Shown here piece after piece: positions 8,573 to 18,348 of a stretch of DNA of 64,000 bases. Source of the DNA: Terribacillus sp. FSL K6-0262 (lineage in GTDB: Bacteria > Bacillota > Bacilli > Bacillales > Amphibacillaceae); contig NZ_CP150277.1 of assembly GCF_037977385.1 (NCBI RefSeq), forward strand, positions 1,155,001 through 1,219,000. Reading direction: 5' to 3'. The notes beneath the pieces are model-generated. The model was not told the origin of the DNA. It saw nothing but the letters and a program-made list of their open reading frames with translations, and did not search any database. The translations under genes and the position numbers were made by a program. How positions within the stretch are numbered: position 1 is the first letter of the stretch; each line of letters opens with the position of its first letter.

Positions 8573-9745
8573 TTACAAGCTTTCGCCGGGAGAAAGCGCA
8601 TTGGTGACTTCGACAATCTCACCAGAGCGTTTATAAACGCGAGGCATCCGGGCGGCGATGAGGCAAGGAACCTCATAATTTATGGTATCGACCCAGTCTG
8701 CCACTTCATCCATGCTGATAAATGCATCCTGCTGCGGACCGATGAGAACGACCTCTGTACCGTTCGGATAGGCTTTATCAAGCCTCACCATGCATTGATC
8801 CATGCAAACCCTGCCGACAACAGGCATTCGTTTGCCATCTACAAGTACTTCGAAGCCCTGCATCTTGCGGATCCAGCCATCAGCATAGCCGATCGGCAGG
8901 GTCCCGATCCATTCGGGTTTATTTGTTTCATAGGTTGCACCGTAACTTACCGCTTCATGCGCTTCAAGCTGCTTCACATGCACAAGTCTGCTGTGCAGGG
9001 AAAACGCTTGGCGGAGATTGATCGGATGTTCCTCTTTGACGACCTTTGACGGATATAGTCCGTACATGCCGATTCCAAAACGGACAAAATCCGACTCATC
9101 CGCAGCGAAGCGCATACTGGCTGCGCTATTGTCCGTATGCACGATGATTGGGTGCTGCCACTCTTCCCGCAGCGATTGGAACAGCTTATCAAACTTACTC
9201 CGCTGTCCTTCAAAGTAAGCTAAATCCGCATCGTCAGCTGTTGCAAAATGCGTATAGACACCTTCAAGGTGAAGGGATGGGACATCGAGCAGCGGCAAGA
9301 CCTCCCGTACTTCCTCCTCCGTCCGAAAACCTAATCTTCCCATTCCGGTATCCAGCTTCATATGCAGCTGCAGCGGCTTGCGGAATTGCTGTGCACGTAC
9401 GGTCTCCAGCCAATCCTTGCGGTAGAAAGTCAGTGAGATATCATGATCTGCAGCTATTGCCGCATCCTCCGGCCTAGTCGCCCCAAGCACAAGGATGGCT
9501 GCATGAATGCCATTTTTGCGCAGATGGATTGCCTCATCCAAAAAGGCGACAGCCAGGGCTTGGGCCCCGGCATCCAGTGCCGTCTGCGCGACTTGGACAT
9601 ACCCATGTCCGTATGCATTAGCTTTGACAACTGCATAAATCCCTTTGTCTTCTCCGATATGTGCTGCCAGTTGCTTTATATTATATTCAACATGATCGAG
9701 ATTTATTTCCACCCAGGAATCCCGATAAAATTGGTCATTCCGCAT
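8573..9745 (-). CDS. alr: Alanine racemase
   Basis: A 390-residue PLP enzyme interconverting L- and D-alanine for peptidoglycan. The lysine that binds PLP is K41 in AVVKANAYGHG, and the catalytic tyrosine lies in VSYGATYET. Length and order (ydcC-alr-ndoAI) match B. subtilis alr/dal. It begins at ATG 9745. Confidence 0.97.
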   Translation of the reverse strand: MRNDQFYRDSWVEINLDHVEYNIKQLAAHIGEDKGIYAVVKANAYGHGYVQVAQTALDAGAQALAVAFLDEAIHLRKNGIHAAILVLGATRPEDAAIAADHDISLTFYRKDWLETVRAQQFRKPLQLHMKLDTGMGRLGFRTEEEVREVLPLLDVPSLHLEGVYTHFATADDADLAYFEGQRSKFDKLFQSLREEWQHPIIVHTDNSAASMRFAADESDFVRFGIGMYGLYPSKVVKEEHPINLRQAFSLHSRLVHVKQLEAHEAVSYGATYETNKPEWIGTLPIGYADGWIRKMQGFEVLVDGKRMPVVGRVCMDQCMVRLDKAYPNGTEVVLIGPQQDAFISMDEVADWVDTINYEVPCLIAARMPRVYKRSGEIVEVTNALSPGESL

Positions 9746-9779
9746 ATGTATTCATCTCCTAGATTTTTTACCTTTGCTT

Positions 9780-9823
9780 ATTATAACAGGAAAACAAAAA
9801 AGCAGACTCGGTTCGTCTGCTTC
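9780..9823 (-). promoter_or_regulatory. ydcC terminator with the alr promoter directly behind it
   Basis: A hairpin of 7 bp (9801-9807 with 9815-9821) with trailing T residues on the minus strand ends ydcC. A perfect TATAAT (9780-9785) follows at once, with only a poor -35 inside the hairpin. alr can therefore be read both by readthrough and from its own start. Confidence 0.55.
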
Positions 9824-9829
9824 GAATCA

Positions 9830-10852
9830 TCATTTCATGGCCTGGCCGTTTATGGATGCAGCCACTTCCTGTATTTCTTCCCGGGTCAATTCCTCGCTGG
9901 CCAGCATATAATCCACACCATCATGTGTCCATGTCAGACTGGAAGATGTAATGGCTCCCACAGTGAAACCAAGGCTGAATGGTTCTCCGCTGGCAGGTGT
10001 GGCAGCAGCCGGCGCGGTTTCCGAAACGTCCGCACGCTCCTGAATCAAAGTGAAACTCTTTTCTCCTTCATACGTCAGGATGACGCGTTCCTTCCCATCC
10101 ACACTTACTTCCTTCTCCTCGGCAAGCGTCGCACCGACTGTTTCAGTAGGATACAGCACAGTCAGCCCTTGTTGTTCCGTTGGCACGGCCGAAGCAGGCA
10201 CGCCGGATAAGGAACCGGTCAGGTTATTTTCCAGTTCAAAATCCTTGTCTGTGAACTTCGGATCCAGTTTGAAGGCAGAGAACGCCACTTCAACCATTGG
10301 TTTCTTATCTTTATCCAGCACTTTCACAAGCTCGGGTGTATACGTCTTTTTATTGAAATAGATCTCTTGATAAGGCAGTGTCGTATTGTTTTGATATGTC
10401 GTTTTCGTCTGGAAAACATAATGCTCCTCCGTTGTCTCGAAAGAAGCATCATCATCCTTCAGGACATCCTGGACCAGCGACTGGTACAAATAAGGCTGAC
10501 TGCTGTTATAAGGCCATTCGCTTTGGAATTTGAAGCTTTTCTTCAAAGCGGGGGTGAGCACGAATACACCATCCTTATTTCGCAGGATCACCTGACTGCC
10601 TTGCTCGTCAGCATCGTTTTTCAATAAAACGCGGTAATGGTCGTCTTTTTGGTACCATATATCGATTCCGTAGGCCTGCTGTTCTTCTCCTGTGTTCAGC
10701 TTCATAGTGGCTTCGGCCTTGTAGCCTTGCAGCTCAGCAGATGTCTCTTCCAGATTTTGGACCACTTCCTCCCGGGAAGCATCGCCGCAGCCGGCTAGTA
10801 AGAATAAAAAGGCAGCAAAGACAATCAAACCAGCAAATCTTTTCATGGTCAC
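9830..10852 (-). CDS. ydcC: Outer-membrane-lipoprotein-carrier-like lipoprotein YdcC
   Basis: A 340-residue secreted lipoprotein. A signal peptide of about 20 residues ends in the lipobox LLAGC, so the mature protein begins with a lipidated cysteine at about 22. The body has the LolA/LolB-like fold seen in YdcC (RVLLKNDADEQ, QVILRNKDGVFVLTPALKKSFKFQ). Homologues are linked to sporulation or germination; function is not defined in detail. It lies between acpS/nnr and alr as in B. subtilis. Confidence 0.88.
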   Translation of the reverse strand: MTMKRFAGLIVFAAFLFLLAGCGDASREEVVQNLEETSAELQGYKAEATMKLNTGEEQQAYGIDIWYQKDDHYRVLLKNDADEQGSQVILRNKDGVFVLTPALKKSFKFQSEWPYNSSQPYLYQSLVQDVLKDDDASFETTEEHYVFQTKTTYQNNTTLPYQEIYFNKKTYTPELVKVLDKDKKPMVEVAFSAFKLDPKFTDKDFELENNLTGSLSGVPASAVPTEQQGLTVLYPTETVGATLAEEKEVSVDGKERVILTYEGEKSFTLIQERADVSETAPAAATPASGEPFSLGFTVGAITSSSLTWTHDGVDYMLASEELTREEIQEVAASINGQAMK

Positions 10853-10896
10853 ACTCCTTTGTCAGCTATAAAGCGAACAAAGAGAACATGCCACCC

Positions 10897-12408
10897 TCAA
10901 TCGGAAATGTCACGAAAGACCTTGGCCAGTCCTTTCATGAGATCAGTTGCCAGCAGATCCTGCTGCGAATGCATATCGCCGACCAGTACATCCGCCGCTT
11001 TGCCATGGACATAGACTCCGTTTGCGATTGCCTCCATCAGATCATCATGCTGCATCAGCATGGCCAGCAGGATACCAGAAAGTACATCCCCGCTTCCGCC
11101 TTTCCCAAGACCAGGGTTTCCTGTCGTATTGACCACCTGGCTGCCATCAGGGGCAGTAATGATCGTATACGTCCCTTTCAGCACGAGATGTACCTGATGT
11201 ACAATCGCAAATTTCCTCGCGAGCTCAAACGGGCGCTCCAGGAGCTCTGGAACCTTCATATCCAAGAGCATCGCCATTTCTCCAGGATGCGGCGTCAATA
11301 TCGTCGGAGCTTGCCTATTCCGCAGGATCTCCAGGTCGGATTTGATATGATGAAGGCCATCTGCATCCACCAGGACAGGAACCTCAGCCTGCTCCAGCAC
11401 CCGCCTGGTCAAGGCTGCTGTCGCTTCGCTCCTTCCCATGCCCATGCCGACGGCGATCCCATCATATGCACTCACATCAAGTGTTTCCGTATCGACTATC
11501 ACGCCATTTTCTCCTTCCAACACAGTGAATGTCGCTTCAGCCAAGTGAGCTGAGACAGATGGAATGACTTGGCGTAATGTACCGACGGTAAGAAGACCCG
11601 CTCCCGCTCTTAAAGCAGCCATGCTGGACATCGTAACCGATCCCGGCATCTCCATTCCTCCTCCGATGAGGAATCCTTTGCCATGGGTCCCCTTGTGTGA
11701 GAAAGGCTGCCGGATGGGGAATGACCGCTTCACGTCCTGTACTGTCCATATTCTGGCACCAGCTTGTCTGCCTAAATAAGCAGCTGGCAGACCGATGGAT
11801 ACGGTATCCCATATCCCGTAATAGGCTGCTGTCTTCTGGATGAATGCACTTGGCTTTGGCGCTTCGATGACGAAGGTATAATCCGCCCGGACCGCCTCAT
11901 CGAATCCCGAGGCATCATCCGCAGGTACACCGGAAGGCAAATCAATCGCAATGACAAGTGCAGCCGAATCGTTGACAGCCTGTACCGTTTCCGTATAGGG
12001 ACTTTTCAGCTCCCCCCGGATACCCAGGCCGAGCATTGCATCGACGATGACATCCGCTTTTTCCAAAGCCAGCCGGAATGTATCTGCTTCAACGTCCATC
12101 ACTTCACCGCCAAGACGGTCATAGACTTGCTGATGCACGGCTGCGTCAGCTGTCAAATTTCGCCCGACCTGCACGGCAGCCGCATCATATCCTTCATTCA
12201 GCAGTGTTCTGGCTACCACATATCCATCGCCGCCATTATTTCCAGAGCCACAGAGGACAAGTATCCGGTCCGTGGTTCCGATCAGCGGTTTCATCCGTTC
12301 AGCGATGGCCCGGCCAGCAGATTCCATCAGGATGCTGCCGTTTATTCCGATATCCTCCATCGCATGACGATCCACTTCGTACATTTCCTTTGCGGTGACA
12401 ATATACAC
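10897..12408 (-). CDS. nnr: Bifunctional NAD(P)HX epimerase/dehydratase (Nnr)
   Basis: A 503-residue fusion that repairs hydrated NADH and NADPH. The N-terminal YjeF epimerase domain carries GSGNNGGDGYVVARTL (about 54-69). The C-terminal ADP-dependent dehydratase carries LTPHPGEMA and the signature GNPGLGKGGSGDVLSG. The start is GTG 12408, seven bases after AGGAGG; a GTG at 12429 would itself overlap that ribosome-binding site and is rejected. Located between acpS and ydcC. Confidence 0.93.
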   Translation of the reverse strand: MYIVTAKEMYEVDRHAMEDIGINGSILMESAGRAIAERMKPLIGTTDRILVLCGSGNNGGDGYVVARTLLNEGYDAAAVQVGRNLTADAAVHQQVYDRLGGEVMDVEADTFRLALEKADVIVDAMLGLGIRGELKSPYTETVQAVNDSAALVIAIDLPSGVPADDASGFDEAVRADYTFVIEAPKPSAFIQKTAAYYGIWDTVSIGLPAAYLGRQAGARIWTVQDVKRSFPIRQPFSHKGTHGKGFLIGGGMEMPGSVTMSSMAALRAGAGLLTVGTLRQVIPSVSAHLAEATFTVLEGENGVIVDTETLDVSAYDGIAVGMGMGRSEATAALTRRVLEQAEVPVLVDADGLHHIKSDLEILRNRQAPTILTPHPGEMAMLLDMKVPELLERPFELARKFAIVHQVHLVLKGTYTIITAPDGSQVVNTTGNPGLGKGGSGDVLSGILLAMLMQHDDLMEAIANGVYVHGKAADVLVGDMHSQQDLLATDLMKGLAKVFRDISD

Positions 12409-12469
12409 GCTGTTCCCTCCTACCCGCACTACAATCTATGAGACATGCTTGAAAAATATGCAGACAAGT

Positions 12470-12835
12470 CTATTCACCCTGTGTGATGATGACTTGCGCT
12501 GCGGCATATGCATCCGAATGTGTAATCGACAAGAATACCAGTTCCCCCTCTGTCTGGTCGGCAGATGTCAGCACTGGCGCCCCAGCCTCATTGGGTAAAA
12601 TTTCGATATCATGGAGCCCCAGTTTTCCCAATCCGGTTCCTCTGGCTTTCGCATAAGCTTCCTTGGCAGCAAAACGTCCAGCTGCGAATTCCACCTTGCG
12701 TTTATCGGATGTCAGTGATTCATAGTGCGTTTTTTCTGATTTTGTCAGGATCCTGTCCAGGATACGTTCATTATGCCCTATCGCTTTTTTGATTCGTGCT
12801 AATTCTGTAATATCTAAACCAATACCCTTTATCAC
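12470..12835 (-). CDS. acpS: Holo-[acyl-carrier-protein] synthase
   Basis: A 121-residue phosphopantetheinyl transferase that activates acyl carrier protein, exactly the length of B. subtilis AcpS. Motifs: GIGLDITEL at the start, GRFAAKEAYAKA in the middle and LSITHSDAYA near the end. The start is GTG 12835 behind AAGGTAGG; longer in-frame starts are outside the family boundary. First gene of the acpS-nnr-ydcC-alr series and divergent from the rhomboid gene. Confidence 0.95.
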   Translation of the reverse strand: MIKGIGLDITELARIKKAIGHNERILDRILTKSEKTHYESLTSDKRKVEFAAGRFAAKEAYAKARGTGLGKLGLHDIEILPNEAGAPVLTSADQTEGELVFLSITHSDAYAAAQVIITQGE

Positions 12836-12987
12836 GGGTGCACAACCTACCTTCCAGCTGAATTTCCCTACCAAGTATTGTACCCTATATGTATAAAAGC
12901 AGGGAGGAAAGTTATAGGATGTAAACAAAGCAAATTTCCATGCTTTGCGCTATGCTGATCAACAGAAGGTATGAAGGAGGAATTCGA

Positions 12988-13758
12988 TTGTTCCGCAGGA
13001 CCGAAAGCTTTAAAGAATATTTATATGCTTATCCTGTTATCAGCTTTATCGTGGCAGCCAATCTGCTGCTTTGGCTCATAACCGGACTGTTTCAGACGCC
13101 AGTCGGGAACAGCCTGTATCAATTAGGAGCAGGCGTAAATCTATTTATCTCGGGCGGGGAATACTGGCGTCTCGTCACTCCGATTTTCCTGCACGCCCCC
13201 GGCAGCATCTCGCACGTGCTTTTCAACTGTTTTTCCCTGGTGATCTTCGGACCTGCCCTTGAGCAAATGCTGGGAAAGCTGAAATTCAGCTTGTTTTACC
13301 TGCTTACGGGAATCATCGGTAATACCGTTACGTATATACTGGATCCTTATAGCTTCGTGAGTCATATCGGTGCCTCCGGTGCAATCTATGGATTGTTCGG
13401 AAGTTATCTGTTCATGGTTTATTTCCGCAAGCATTTGATCGATCCAGGAAATGCACAATTGATACTCATCATTTTTATTGTCGGTATCATCATGTCCCTA
13501 TTTTCCGCAAATATAAACCTCACCGCCCATCTGGCGGGAGCTGCGGCGGGATTTGTACTGGCACCGCTCTTCCTTGTCAAAGCACAGCCATTCTCGATCT
13601 ACCGGAACAAACGCCCCCGCCAGGGTGATGACGAGGCGGGATTTGATCCAGACCGCTGGAAAAAGCGTCCGTATGGCAGACGTACCAATAAAAAGCTGAT
13701 CCTCTGGATTGTCATTGCAGTCTTGGTGCTGATCGGAATTTACGACTATATGAATTGA
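12988..13758 (+). CDS. Rhomboid family intramembrane serine protease (YdcA-like)
   Basis: A 256-residue polytopic membrane protein. The catalytic serine is in GASGAIYG (about S130) and the partner histidine in TAHLAGAAAG (about 186). About six membrane segments make the rhomboid core. The charged region after about 205 and a last hydrophobic helix at the C-terminus are extra. The start is TTG 12988 after GGAGG; an ATG at 12940 has no ribosome-binding site. Matches ydcA in position, divergent from acpS. Substrate unknown. Confidence 0.92.
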   Translation: MFRRTESFKEYLYAYPVISFIVAANLLLWLITGLFQTPVGNSLYQLGAGVNLFISGGEYWRLVTPIFLHAPGSISHVLFNCFSLVIFGPALEQMLGKLKFSLFYLLTGIIGNTVTYILDPYSFVSHIGASGAIYGLFGSYLFMVYFRKHLIDPGNAQLILIIFIVGIIMSLFSANINLTAHLAGAAAGFVLAPLFLVKAQPFSIYRNKRPRQGDDEAGFDPDRWKKRPYGRRTNKKLILWIVIAVLVLIGIYDYMN

Positions 13759-13785
13759 ACCGCACATTTACTGTGCGGTTCTTTT
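13757..13785. terminator. Bidirectional terminator, rhomboid gene / ydbT
   Basis: Stem of about 10 bp (GAACCGCACA with its complement) and a T run on the plus strand. It overlaps the ends of both converging genes. Confidence 0.75.
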
Positions 13786-15228
13786 TGGGCTTCGGAAGGA
13801 ATACCAATCATAGGCCTCATCTGCATCCTTCTCATCCAAATGCTTTACTTTAAAGCTGCTTCCTGCAGCACCTCCCGATGCGACTGCTATCTTCAAAGTC
13901 CCAAGCTGCTTCTTTGATTGGAAGTAATGCTGGGATTCATGGAAGGACTGCACCTTTTTGCGATGCGAATGAACAGTGACACGTGTCAGTTCACGATAAC
14001 GCATGGTCAGCATACCCTGCGTCCATGATACTCCTGCATCCCGATGGTCCAAGACACCGAATAGGATGGACAGCACTACGAGCGGAAGAGCAAATAGCCC
14101 ATATCCGCCGAAGAAATAAATGAGCACACCCGTGATAAGAATGGATATTGCTGCCGGCAGGAATAGATACCTCATCAAAGCCCGCTTCGGCGGTTTCCGA
14201 TAAGCGGTCCCGACTACATATTCAGGCAGCATGGCATCCAAAAAATCACGAAGCTCTTTTCGTCTAAGCAGCGGGAATAAAACAGTGGAAACACTCTTTT
14301 GATCCTTACCAGCTTCCCCACCTGCTATTTCCACACTGACCGCCAGCAGCCCGAATGGCTGACGGAATATATTCTCTTCCACTTTCAGTGCCTGTATCCT
14401 GTGCAATGGGATGGTCATTTCCTTTCGTTCCAAAAGCCCTCTTTGGATGAAAAGCTCATTCCCTTGTTTCGTTATTTCAAAGGAACAGTATTTCAGTATG
14501 GTACCGACCATCGCCACCATCCAAGTGACTGCCAAACTGCCGGCCGCAAAAAGGATGGACAAAAGCAGACTTTGCTTCAGCAGCCAGTGATAGAAGAAAG
14601 AATAGATGTTGATATCCATGACATTGTCAGCTTGCTGTGTGATTGCAAATAGAAAACCAAAGATGATCCCTGTACCGCCCGATGTGGCAGCAGCTGCCAA
14701 CAAACGCCGGAAACTGAGCCGGCAGCTCACTCTATGCTCTGAAAGCTGTGTATCCTCTGCATTTTCAAGCACAGTATCTTGCTCTTTTCTTTTGACGAAT
14801 TGCTGGATTGCTGCTGCATCCGATTTGGAAAGAGCCGGGATCACTCCCTCGGCTTCTTTCCCCCCGCCTGCTGTCTGTACTTCCAGCTTCACCAAACCAA
14901 ATAATCTGTGAAAGATATTGGCACTTGTATTCACAGAATGGATGCGATGTTTGGAAATATATCTTTTTTTCCGGACAAAGATCCCAGACTCAATGCGAAG
15001 TTCATCTTGTTCCATCCGATACGTAAAACGGTACCAATACAAAAAGGCAAACAAGCCATCCAAAAGCAATACGATTCCGATAAGTGCATAAGGACTCCAC
15101 CAAAATAATTCCGTCAATTCCCTTAATAATGCGATGAAAGCAATGACCAGCGGAACAATGGCATCCTTGATAAGCTTCAGCATCCGGAGGACGATGCTGA
15201 TCGGATGCATCCGTTTCGGTTCAGACAT
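13768..15228 (-). CDS. ydbT: PH-domain membrane protein YdbT (bPH2 family)
   Basis: A 486-residue membrane protein with three repeated units of paired hydrophobic helices followed by a bPH2 (DUF304) domain, for example RYISKHRIHSVNT, MTIPLHRIQALKVEENIF and TVHSHRKKVQSFHES. The start ATG 15228 has GGAGG nine bases upstream and overlaps the ydbS stop by eight bases. A longer frame into ydbS is not supported. Related YdbS/YdbT pairs confer resistance to some membrane-active peptides, and act as two partners. Function here is inferred from that pairing. Confidence 0.88.
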   Translation of the reverse strand: MSEPKRMHPISIVLRMLKLIKDAIVPLVIAFIALLRELTELFWWSPYALIGIVLLLDGLFAFLYWYRFTYRMEQDELRIESGIFVRKKRYISKHRIHSVNTSANIFHRLFGLVKLEVQTAGGGKEAEGVIPALSKSDAAAIQQFVKRKEQDTVLENAEDTQLSEHRVSCRLSFRRLLAAAATSGGTGIIFGFLFAITQQADNVMDINIYSFFYHWLLKQSLLLSILFAAGSLAVTWMVAMVGTILKYCSFEITKQGNELFIQRGLLERKEMTIPLHRIQALKVEENIFRQPFGLLAVSVEIAGGEAGKDQKSVSTVLFPLLRRKELRDFLDAMLPEYVVGTAYRKPPKRALMRYLFLPAAISILITGVLIYFFGGYGLFALPLVVLSILFGVLDHRDAGVSWTQGMLTMRYRELTRVTVHSHRKKVQSFHESQHYFQSKKQLGTLKIAVASGGAAGSSFKVKHLDEKDADEAYDWYSFRSPKRTAQ

Positions 15229-15700
15229 CTTCTTCCTCCACGCGAGCAAGCACTCCGATCCTATCCCGCAGCTCCAGCGCTTCCTCCAAAGCGAGAGCTG
15301 GTATTTGATGAGTGGTTGCAGCTGTCGAGACAGATACCGTAGCCAAACCGAATTTCTTGAGTATCGGACCTTGCTCCGTATCGACATGCTGCACCCGGAT
15401 CATCGGTATAATTGTCTGCGTGACAATGAAAATACCGCTTTGTATGTATATTTCCTGCTCAAACACCTCATAACGCCATCTCTTCCACCGAACTGCCGGA
15501 AGCAGCCAGATAAAAAAGAATAAAGCAGCGATGATCACACCCCATCCAATATACAGGACCAAATCCGGTATGGACCAGGCATCTTGAAAATATGTGACGA
15601 CTCCTGCCGCAATGACCACAAGCAGCATATACAGACTCGCATTTATCCTCCAAACCTTCTTCGCGCTTGATGCAATTCTATTGCGCGGCTGTGCCTTCAT
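15221..15700 (-). CDS. ydbS: PH-domain membrane protein YdbS (bPH2 family)
   Basis: A 159-residue protein with two membrane helices (about 20-75) and one bPH2 domain; the conserved MIRVQHVDTEQGPI segment is equivalent to repeats in YdbT. Overlaps ydbT by eight bases and lies downstream of cshA, matching ydbR-ydbS-ydbT in B. subtilis. Confidence 0.9.
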   Translation of the reverse strand: MKAQPRNRIASSAKKVWRINASLYMLLVVIAAGVVTYFQDAWSIPDLVLYIGWGVIIAALFFFIWLLPAVRWKRWRYEVFEQEIYIQSGIFIVTQTIIPMIRVQHVDTEQGPILKKFGLATVSVSTAATTHQIPALALEEALELRDRIGVLARVEEEDV

Positions 15701-15771
15701 GATACTCCACCCTCTTTCCAGTCATATCATACGATTGAACTAGTGATTTGTTTCACCATAAAGACCATAAA

Positions 15772-15797
15772 AAACAGACACCTTCTCAGGTGTCTGT
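15772..15797 (-). terminator. Terminator after cshA
   Basis: Nine-bp stem (15775-15783 with 15789-15797) followed on the minus strand by T residues. Confidence 0.75.
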
Positions 15798-15803
15798 CTC
15801 CGA

Positions 15804-17297
15804 TCAATTATCGTTATTGCGTTTGCCGCGGTAGCCGCCGCTGTTATTGCGTTTGCCTTGACCTTGATAATTGCGGCTGCGAGGCTTACCATTGCGACCG
15901 CCATAACCGCGTCTGTCGCCGTTACCGCCGCGGGAACCACCGCGATATTTCTTCTTATCCTTGAAACTGCCTTTCACACTGACAGGAGCAAGGGAAGTAA
16001 TACGGACCGGTGTATTACGACGCTCTTTTGTCAGCATTTTCAGTGCAGCTGCAACGACTGTTTCTGCTCCGAACTGCTCGATCAGCTCGTTCGCTTTCTC
16101 GTTGTATGCTTTCAGATCCTTGTTTTCGATCGTGCGCATCATTTTCTCGATCGCAATCTGCTGCTGTCCTTGGGCAGCTTCATCATTTGTCGGAGCTGGT
16201 TTACGAGCAATCTTGCTCTTTGTCGTTTTTTCGATCAAATGCAAGTGCGGGACTTCTCTCGGCGTGATGAAGGAGACTGCTTGTCCGCCTTTACCAGCAC
16301 GTCCTGTACGTCCGATGCGGTGTACGTAACTTTCCGGATCCTGCGGAATATCAAAGTTATATACATGTGTAACGTTGGAGATATCAAGACCGCGGGCAGC
16401 AACATCAGTTGCTACCAAGATTTCCACTCGGCCATTTTTGAATTTGTTCAACACGGACATACGCTTGCCTTGTGTAAGATCGCCATGGATGCCTTCTGCG
16501 CGGAATCCGCGAGCCTGCAATCCTTCCGTCACTTCATCAACACGTTTCTTCGTTCTGCCGAATACGATTGCCAATGTCGGCTCATCGATATCAAGCAAAT
16601 TGGAAAGTGTATCGAATTTCTGTCTTTCCTGAATTTCGATGTAAGACTGGTCGATGTTCGTCACAGTCATCTCTTTTGCTTTTACTTTGACTTCCGTAGG
16701 GTCTTTCATCAATTTTGTACCGATATCACGGATTTCCCTCGGCATTGTCGCACTGAAGAGCAATGTCTGGCGCTCTTCCGGGATCGATGCAAGGATTTCA
16801 CGGATATCATCGATGAAGCCCATGTTCAGCATTTCGTCTGCTTCATCCAATACAGCAGTGTGTACATTGCTGATATTGATTGTTTTGCGGCGGATATGGT
16901 CAAGCAGTCGACCAGGTGTCGCAACGACGATATGCGGACCTTCTCTTAATGAACGGATCTGACGGTCCATATGCTGACCGCCATAAACCGGCAGCGTACG
17001 GATGCCCTTGAATTGGCCAAGGCGGTGGAGCTCTTCTCCGACCTGGATGGCAAGCTCACGCGTTGGTGCAATTACCAGGCCTTGGATCTGACGCTTGGAG
17101 CGATCGATTTTGCTGATCATCGGAATACCGAAGGCAGCTGTTTTACCAGTACCAGTCTGCGCTTGACCTAGTACGTCTTTTCCTTCCAAAGCGAAAGGAA
17201 TCGTTTCGGCTTGGATCGGTGTCGCCTCTTCAAATCCCATCTTATCTAATGCTTTCAAAATTGGTTCCGAAATACCTAATGAACTAAATGTTGTCAA
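15804..17297 (-). CDS. cshA: DEAD-box RNA helicase CshA
   Basis: A 497-residue ATP-dependent RNA helicase, associated with the RNA degradosome and ribosome assembly in related species. Motifs in order: Q motif ([14 protein letters not shown]), Walker A (AQTGTGKT), PTRELA, DEAD, SAT, and [10 protein letters not shown]. The C-terminal 60 residues are rich in Arg, Gly and Asn (RGG-like), typical of CshA RNA-binding tails. The start is TTG 17297 after AAAGGAG. A leader of roughly 110 bases with an early terminator-like hairpin precedes it. Confidence 0.96.
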   Translation of the reverse strand: MTTFSSLGISEPILKALDKMGFEEATPIQAETIPFALEGKDVLGQAQTGTGKTAAFGIPMISKIDRSKRQIQGLVIAPTRELAIQVGEELHRLGQFKGIRTLPVYGGQHMDRQIRSLREGPHIVVATPGRLLDHIRRKTINISNVHTAVLDEADEMLNMGFIDDIREILASIPEERQTLLFSATMPREIRDIGTKLMKDPTEVKVKAKEMTVTNIDQSYIEIQERQKFDTLSNLLDIDEPTLAIVFGRTKKRVDEVTEGLQARGFRAEGIHGDLTQGKRMSVLNKFKNGRVEILVATDVAARGLDISNVTHVYNFDIPQDPESYVHRIGRTGRAGKGGQAVSFITPREVPHLHLIEKTTKSKIARKPAPTNDEAAQGQQQIAIEKMMRTIENKDLKAYNEKANELIEQFGAETVVAAALKMLTKERRNTPVRITSLAPVSVKGSFKDKKKYRGGSRGGNGDRRGYGGRNGKPRSRNYQGQGKRNNSGGYRGKRNNDN

Positions 17298-17360
17298 TTT
17301 CTTTTTACTCCTTTATATAAAAAAAGTCTCACTGATGAAGCACGGCAGTTATACACAATA

Positions 17361-17422
17361 AAAAAGCCTTCCTCCACGCTTGGGAAGAGGCCTTAAGCAA
17401 GCATTCATTGGATTTAATTATA
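17361..17422 (-). promoter_or_regulatory. cshA promoter -10 and early terminator-like hairpin (possible attenuator)
   Basis: TATAAT on the minus strand (17417-17422) with a poor -35. About 15 bases after the expected transcript start comes a GC-rich hairpin (17366-17394, with mismatches) followed by TTTTTT, about 65 bases before the cshA start codon. It could end transcripts before cshA. The rest of the 332-base gap, 17423-17629, shows nothing I can identify. Confidence 0.45.
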
Positions 17423-17629
17423 GTAACATACTATTTGTCTGAATTCTACCTATATCTATGATTACACGTATATCTACATGCATGATATCCCATTAAAGCC
17501 CTTCCAAAAGAGTCACATTATCTTTGGAACTCCCTATGCGCTTTTCAAGCAGCACACTGCCAATCTTCACAGCTGTCCTTATATTTTCTCCCCAGCTGAA
17601 GGATATTAAACACCCCACCGCTGGAAAAT

Positions 17630-18343
17630 TCACGCCTCAAGCAGGAATTCCTCCACTTGTGTGCAGATCTGGTCGATATCCGGACCGAGGCAGATCAAGT
17701 GCTTCGATTCATCGAAAAGAACCATCTTCTGATTTTCAGAACCTAGATGCTTGTGCAGATACTTGACGGTCCGATATGGCACCAGGCTATCCTGGATTCC
17801 CTGTACGATGAAAACCGGACAAGAGACAGCAGGCAATGATTTCTTCGTATAATCCACACACTTCTTGAATTCCAAGAATGCCCGCAACGGAACCTTGCCC
17901 CTCTTTTCTTTCCGGAGTAAATTCAAATCCTCGATGACATCACCGCTCATCTGCTTCTTCATATATTGCCAAGCCTCCAGCGTGAGCAGCTTCCAGTTCA
18001 GGTACTTCCCTGAAGCTGACAGCAGCACAAGCTTGTCTGCACCATATTTTGCAGCTAAGTGGGAAGCAATCATCCCGCCCATCGAGAAACCGATGACGTA
18101 GATCTGCGAGCATTCCTGCGCCAGCCGTTCATATGCCCCTTCTGCAGCCTCTATCCATTCCCTGTGCCCGACTCCGCGCAAGGATAGCTCATCAGTGGTC
18201 CCGTGGCCAGGTAAAGCAACCTTCTCGACTTTCCAATCAGTATGATTCATCAAATACTCAGTCAAAGGCTCCACTTCATATGTGCCGCCAGTGAAGCCAT
18301 GTATACACAATATTCCTGTCATACGATCATCTTCGCTTTCCAT
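17630..18343 (-). CDS. Alpha/beta hydrolase, Est30-like carboxylesterase
   Basis: A 237-residue hydrolase. The oxyanion-hole region is ILCIHGFTGG (about 11-20), the nucleophilic serine is in GFSMGG (about S95), and the likely catalytic Asp and His lie in GIQDSLVP and ESKHLI. This resembles thermophilic Bacillus carboxylesterase Est30 and monoacylglycerol lipases. Natural substrate unknown. Five bases downstream of yppG, so probably co-transcribed. Confidence 0.85.
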   Translation of the reverse strand: MESEDDRMTGILCIHGFTGGTYEVEPLTEYLMNHTDWKVEKVALPGHGTTDELSLRGVGHREWIEAAEGAYERLAQECSQIYVIGFSMGGMIASHLAAKYGADKLVLLSASGKYLNWKLLTLEAWQYMKKQMSGDVIEDLNLLRKEKRGKVPLRAFLEFKKCVDYTKKSLPAVSCPVFIVQGIQDSLVPYRTVKYLHKHLGSENQKMVLFDESKHLICLGPDIDQICTQVEEFLLEA

Positions 18344-18348
18344 TGTCT

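Noticed and set aside
17496..17633. A 46-codon minus-strand frame starting at GTG overlapping the esterase stop (begins MNFPAVGCLISF)
   Set aside because: No proper ribosome-binding site spacing, no family resemblance and no terminator. It may be chance.
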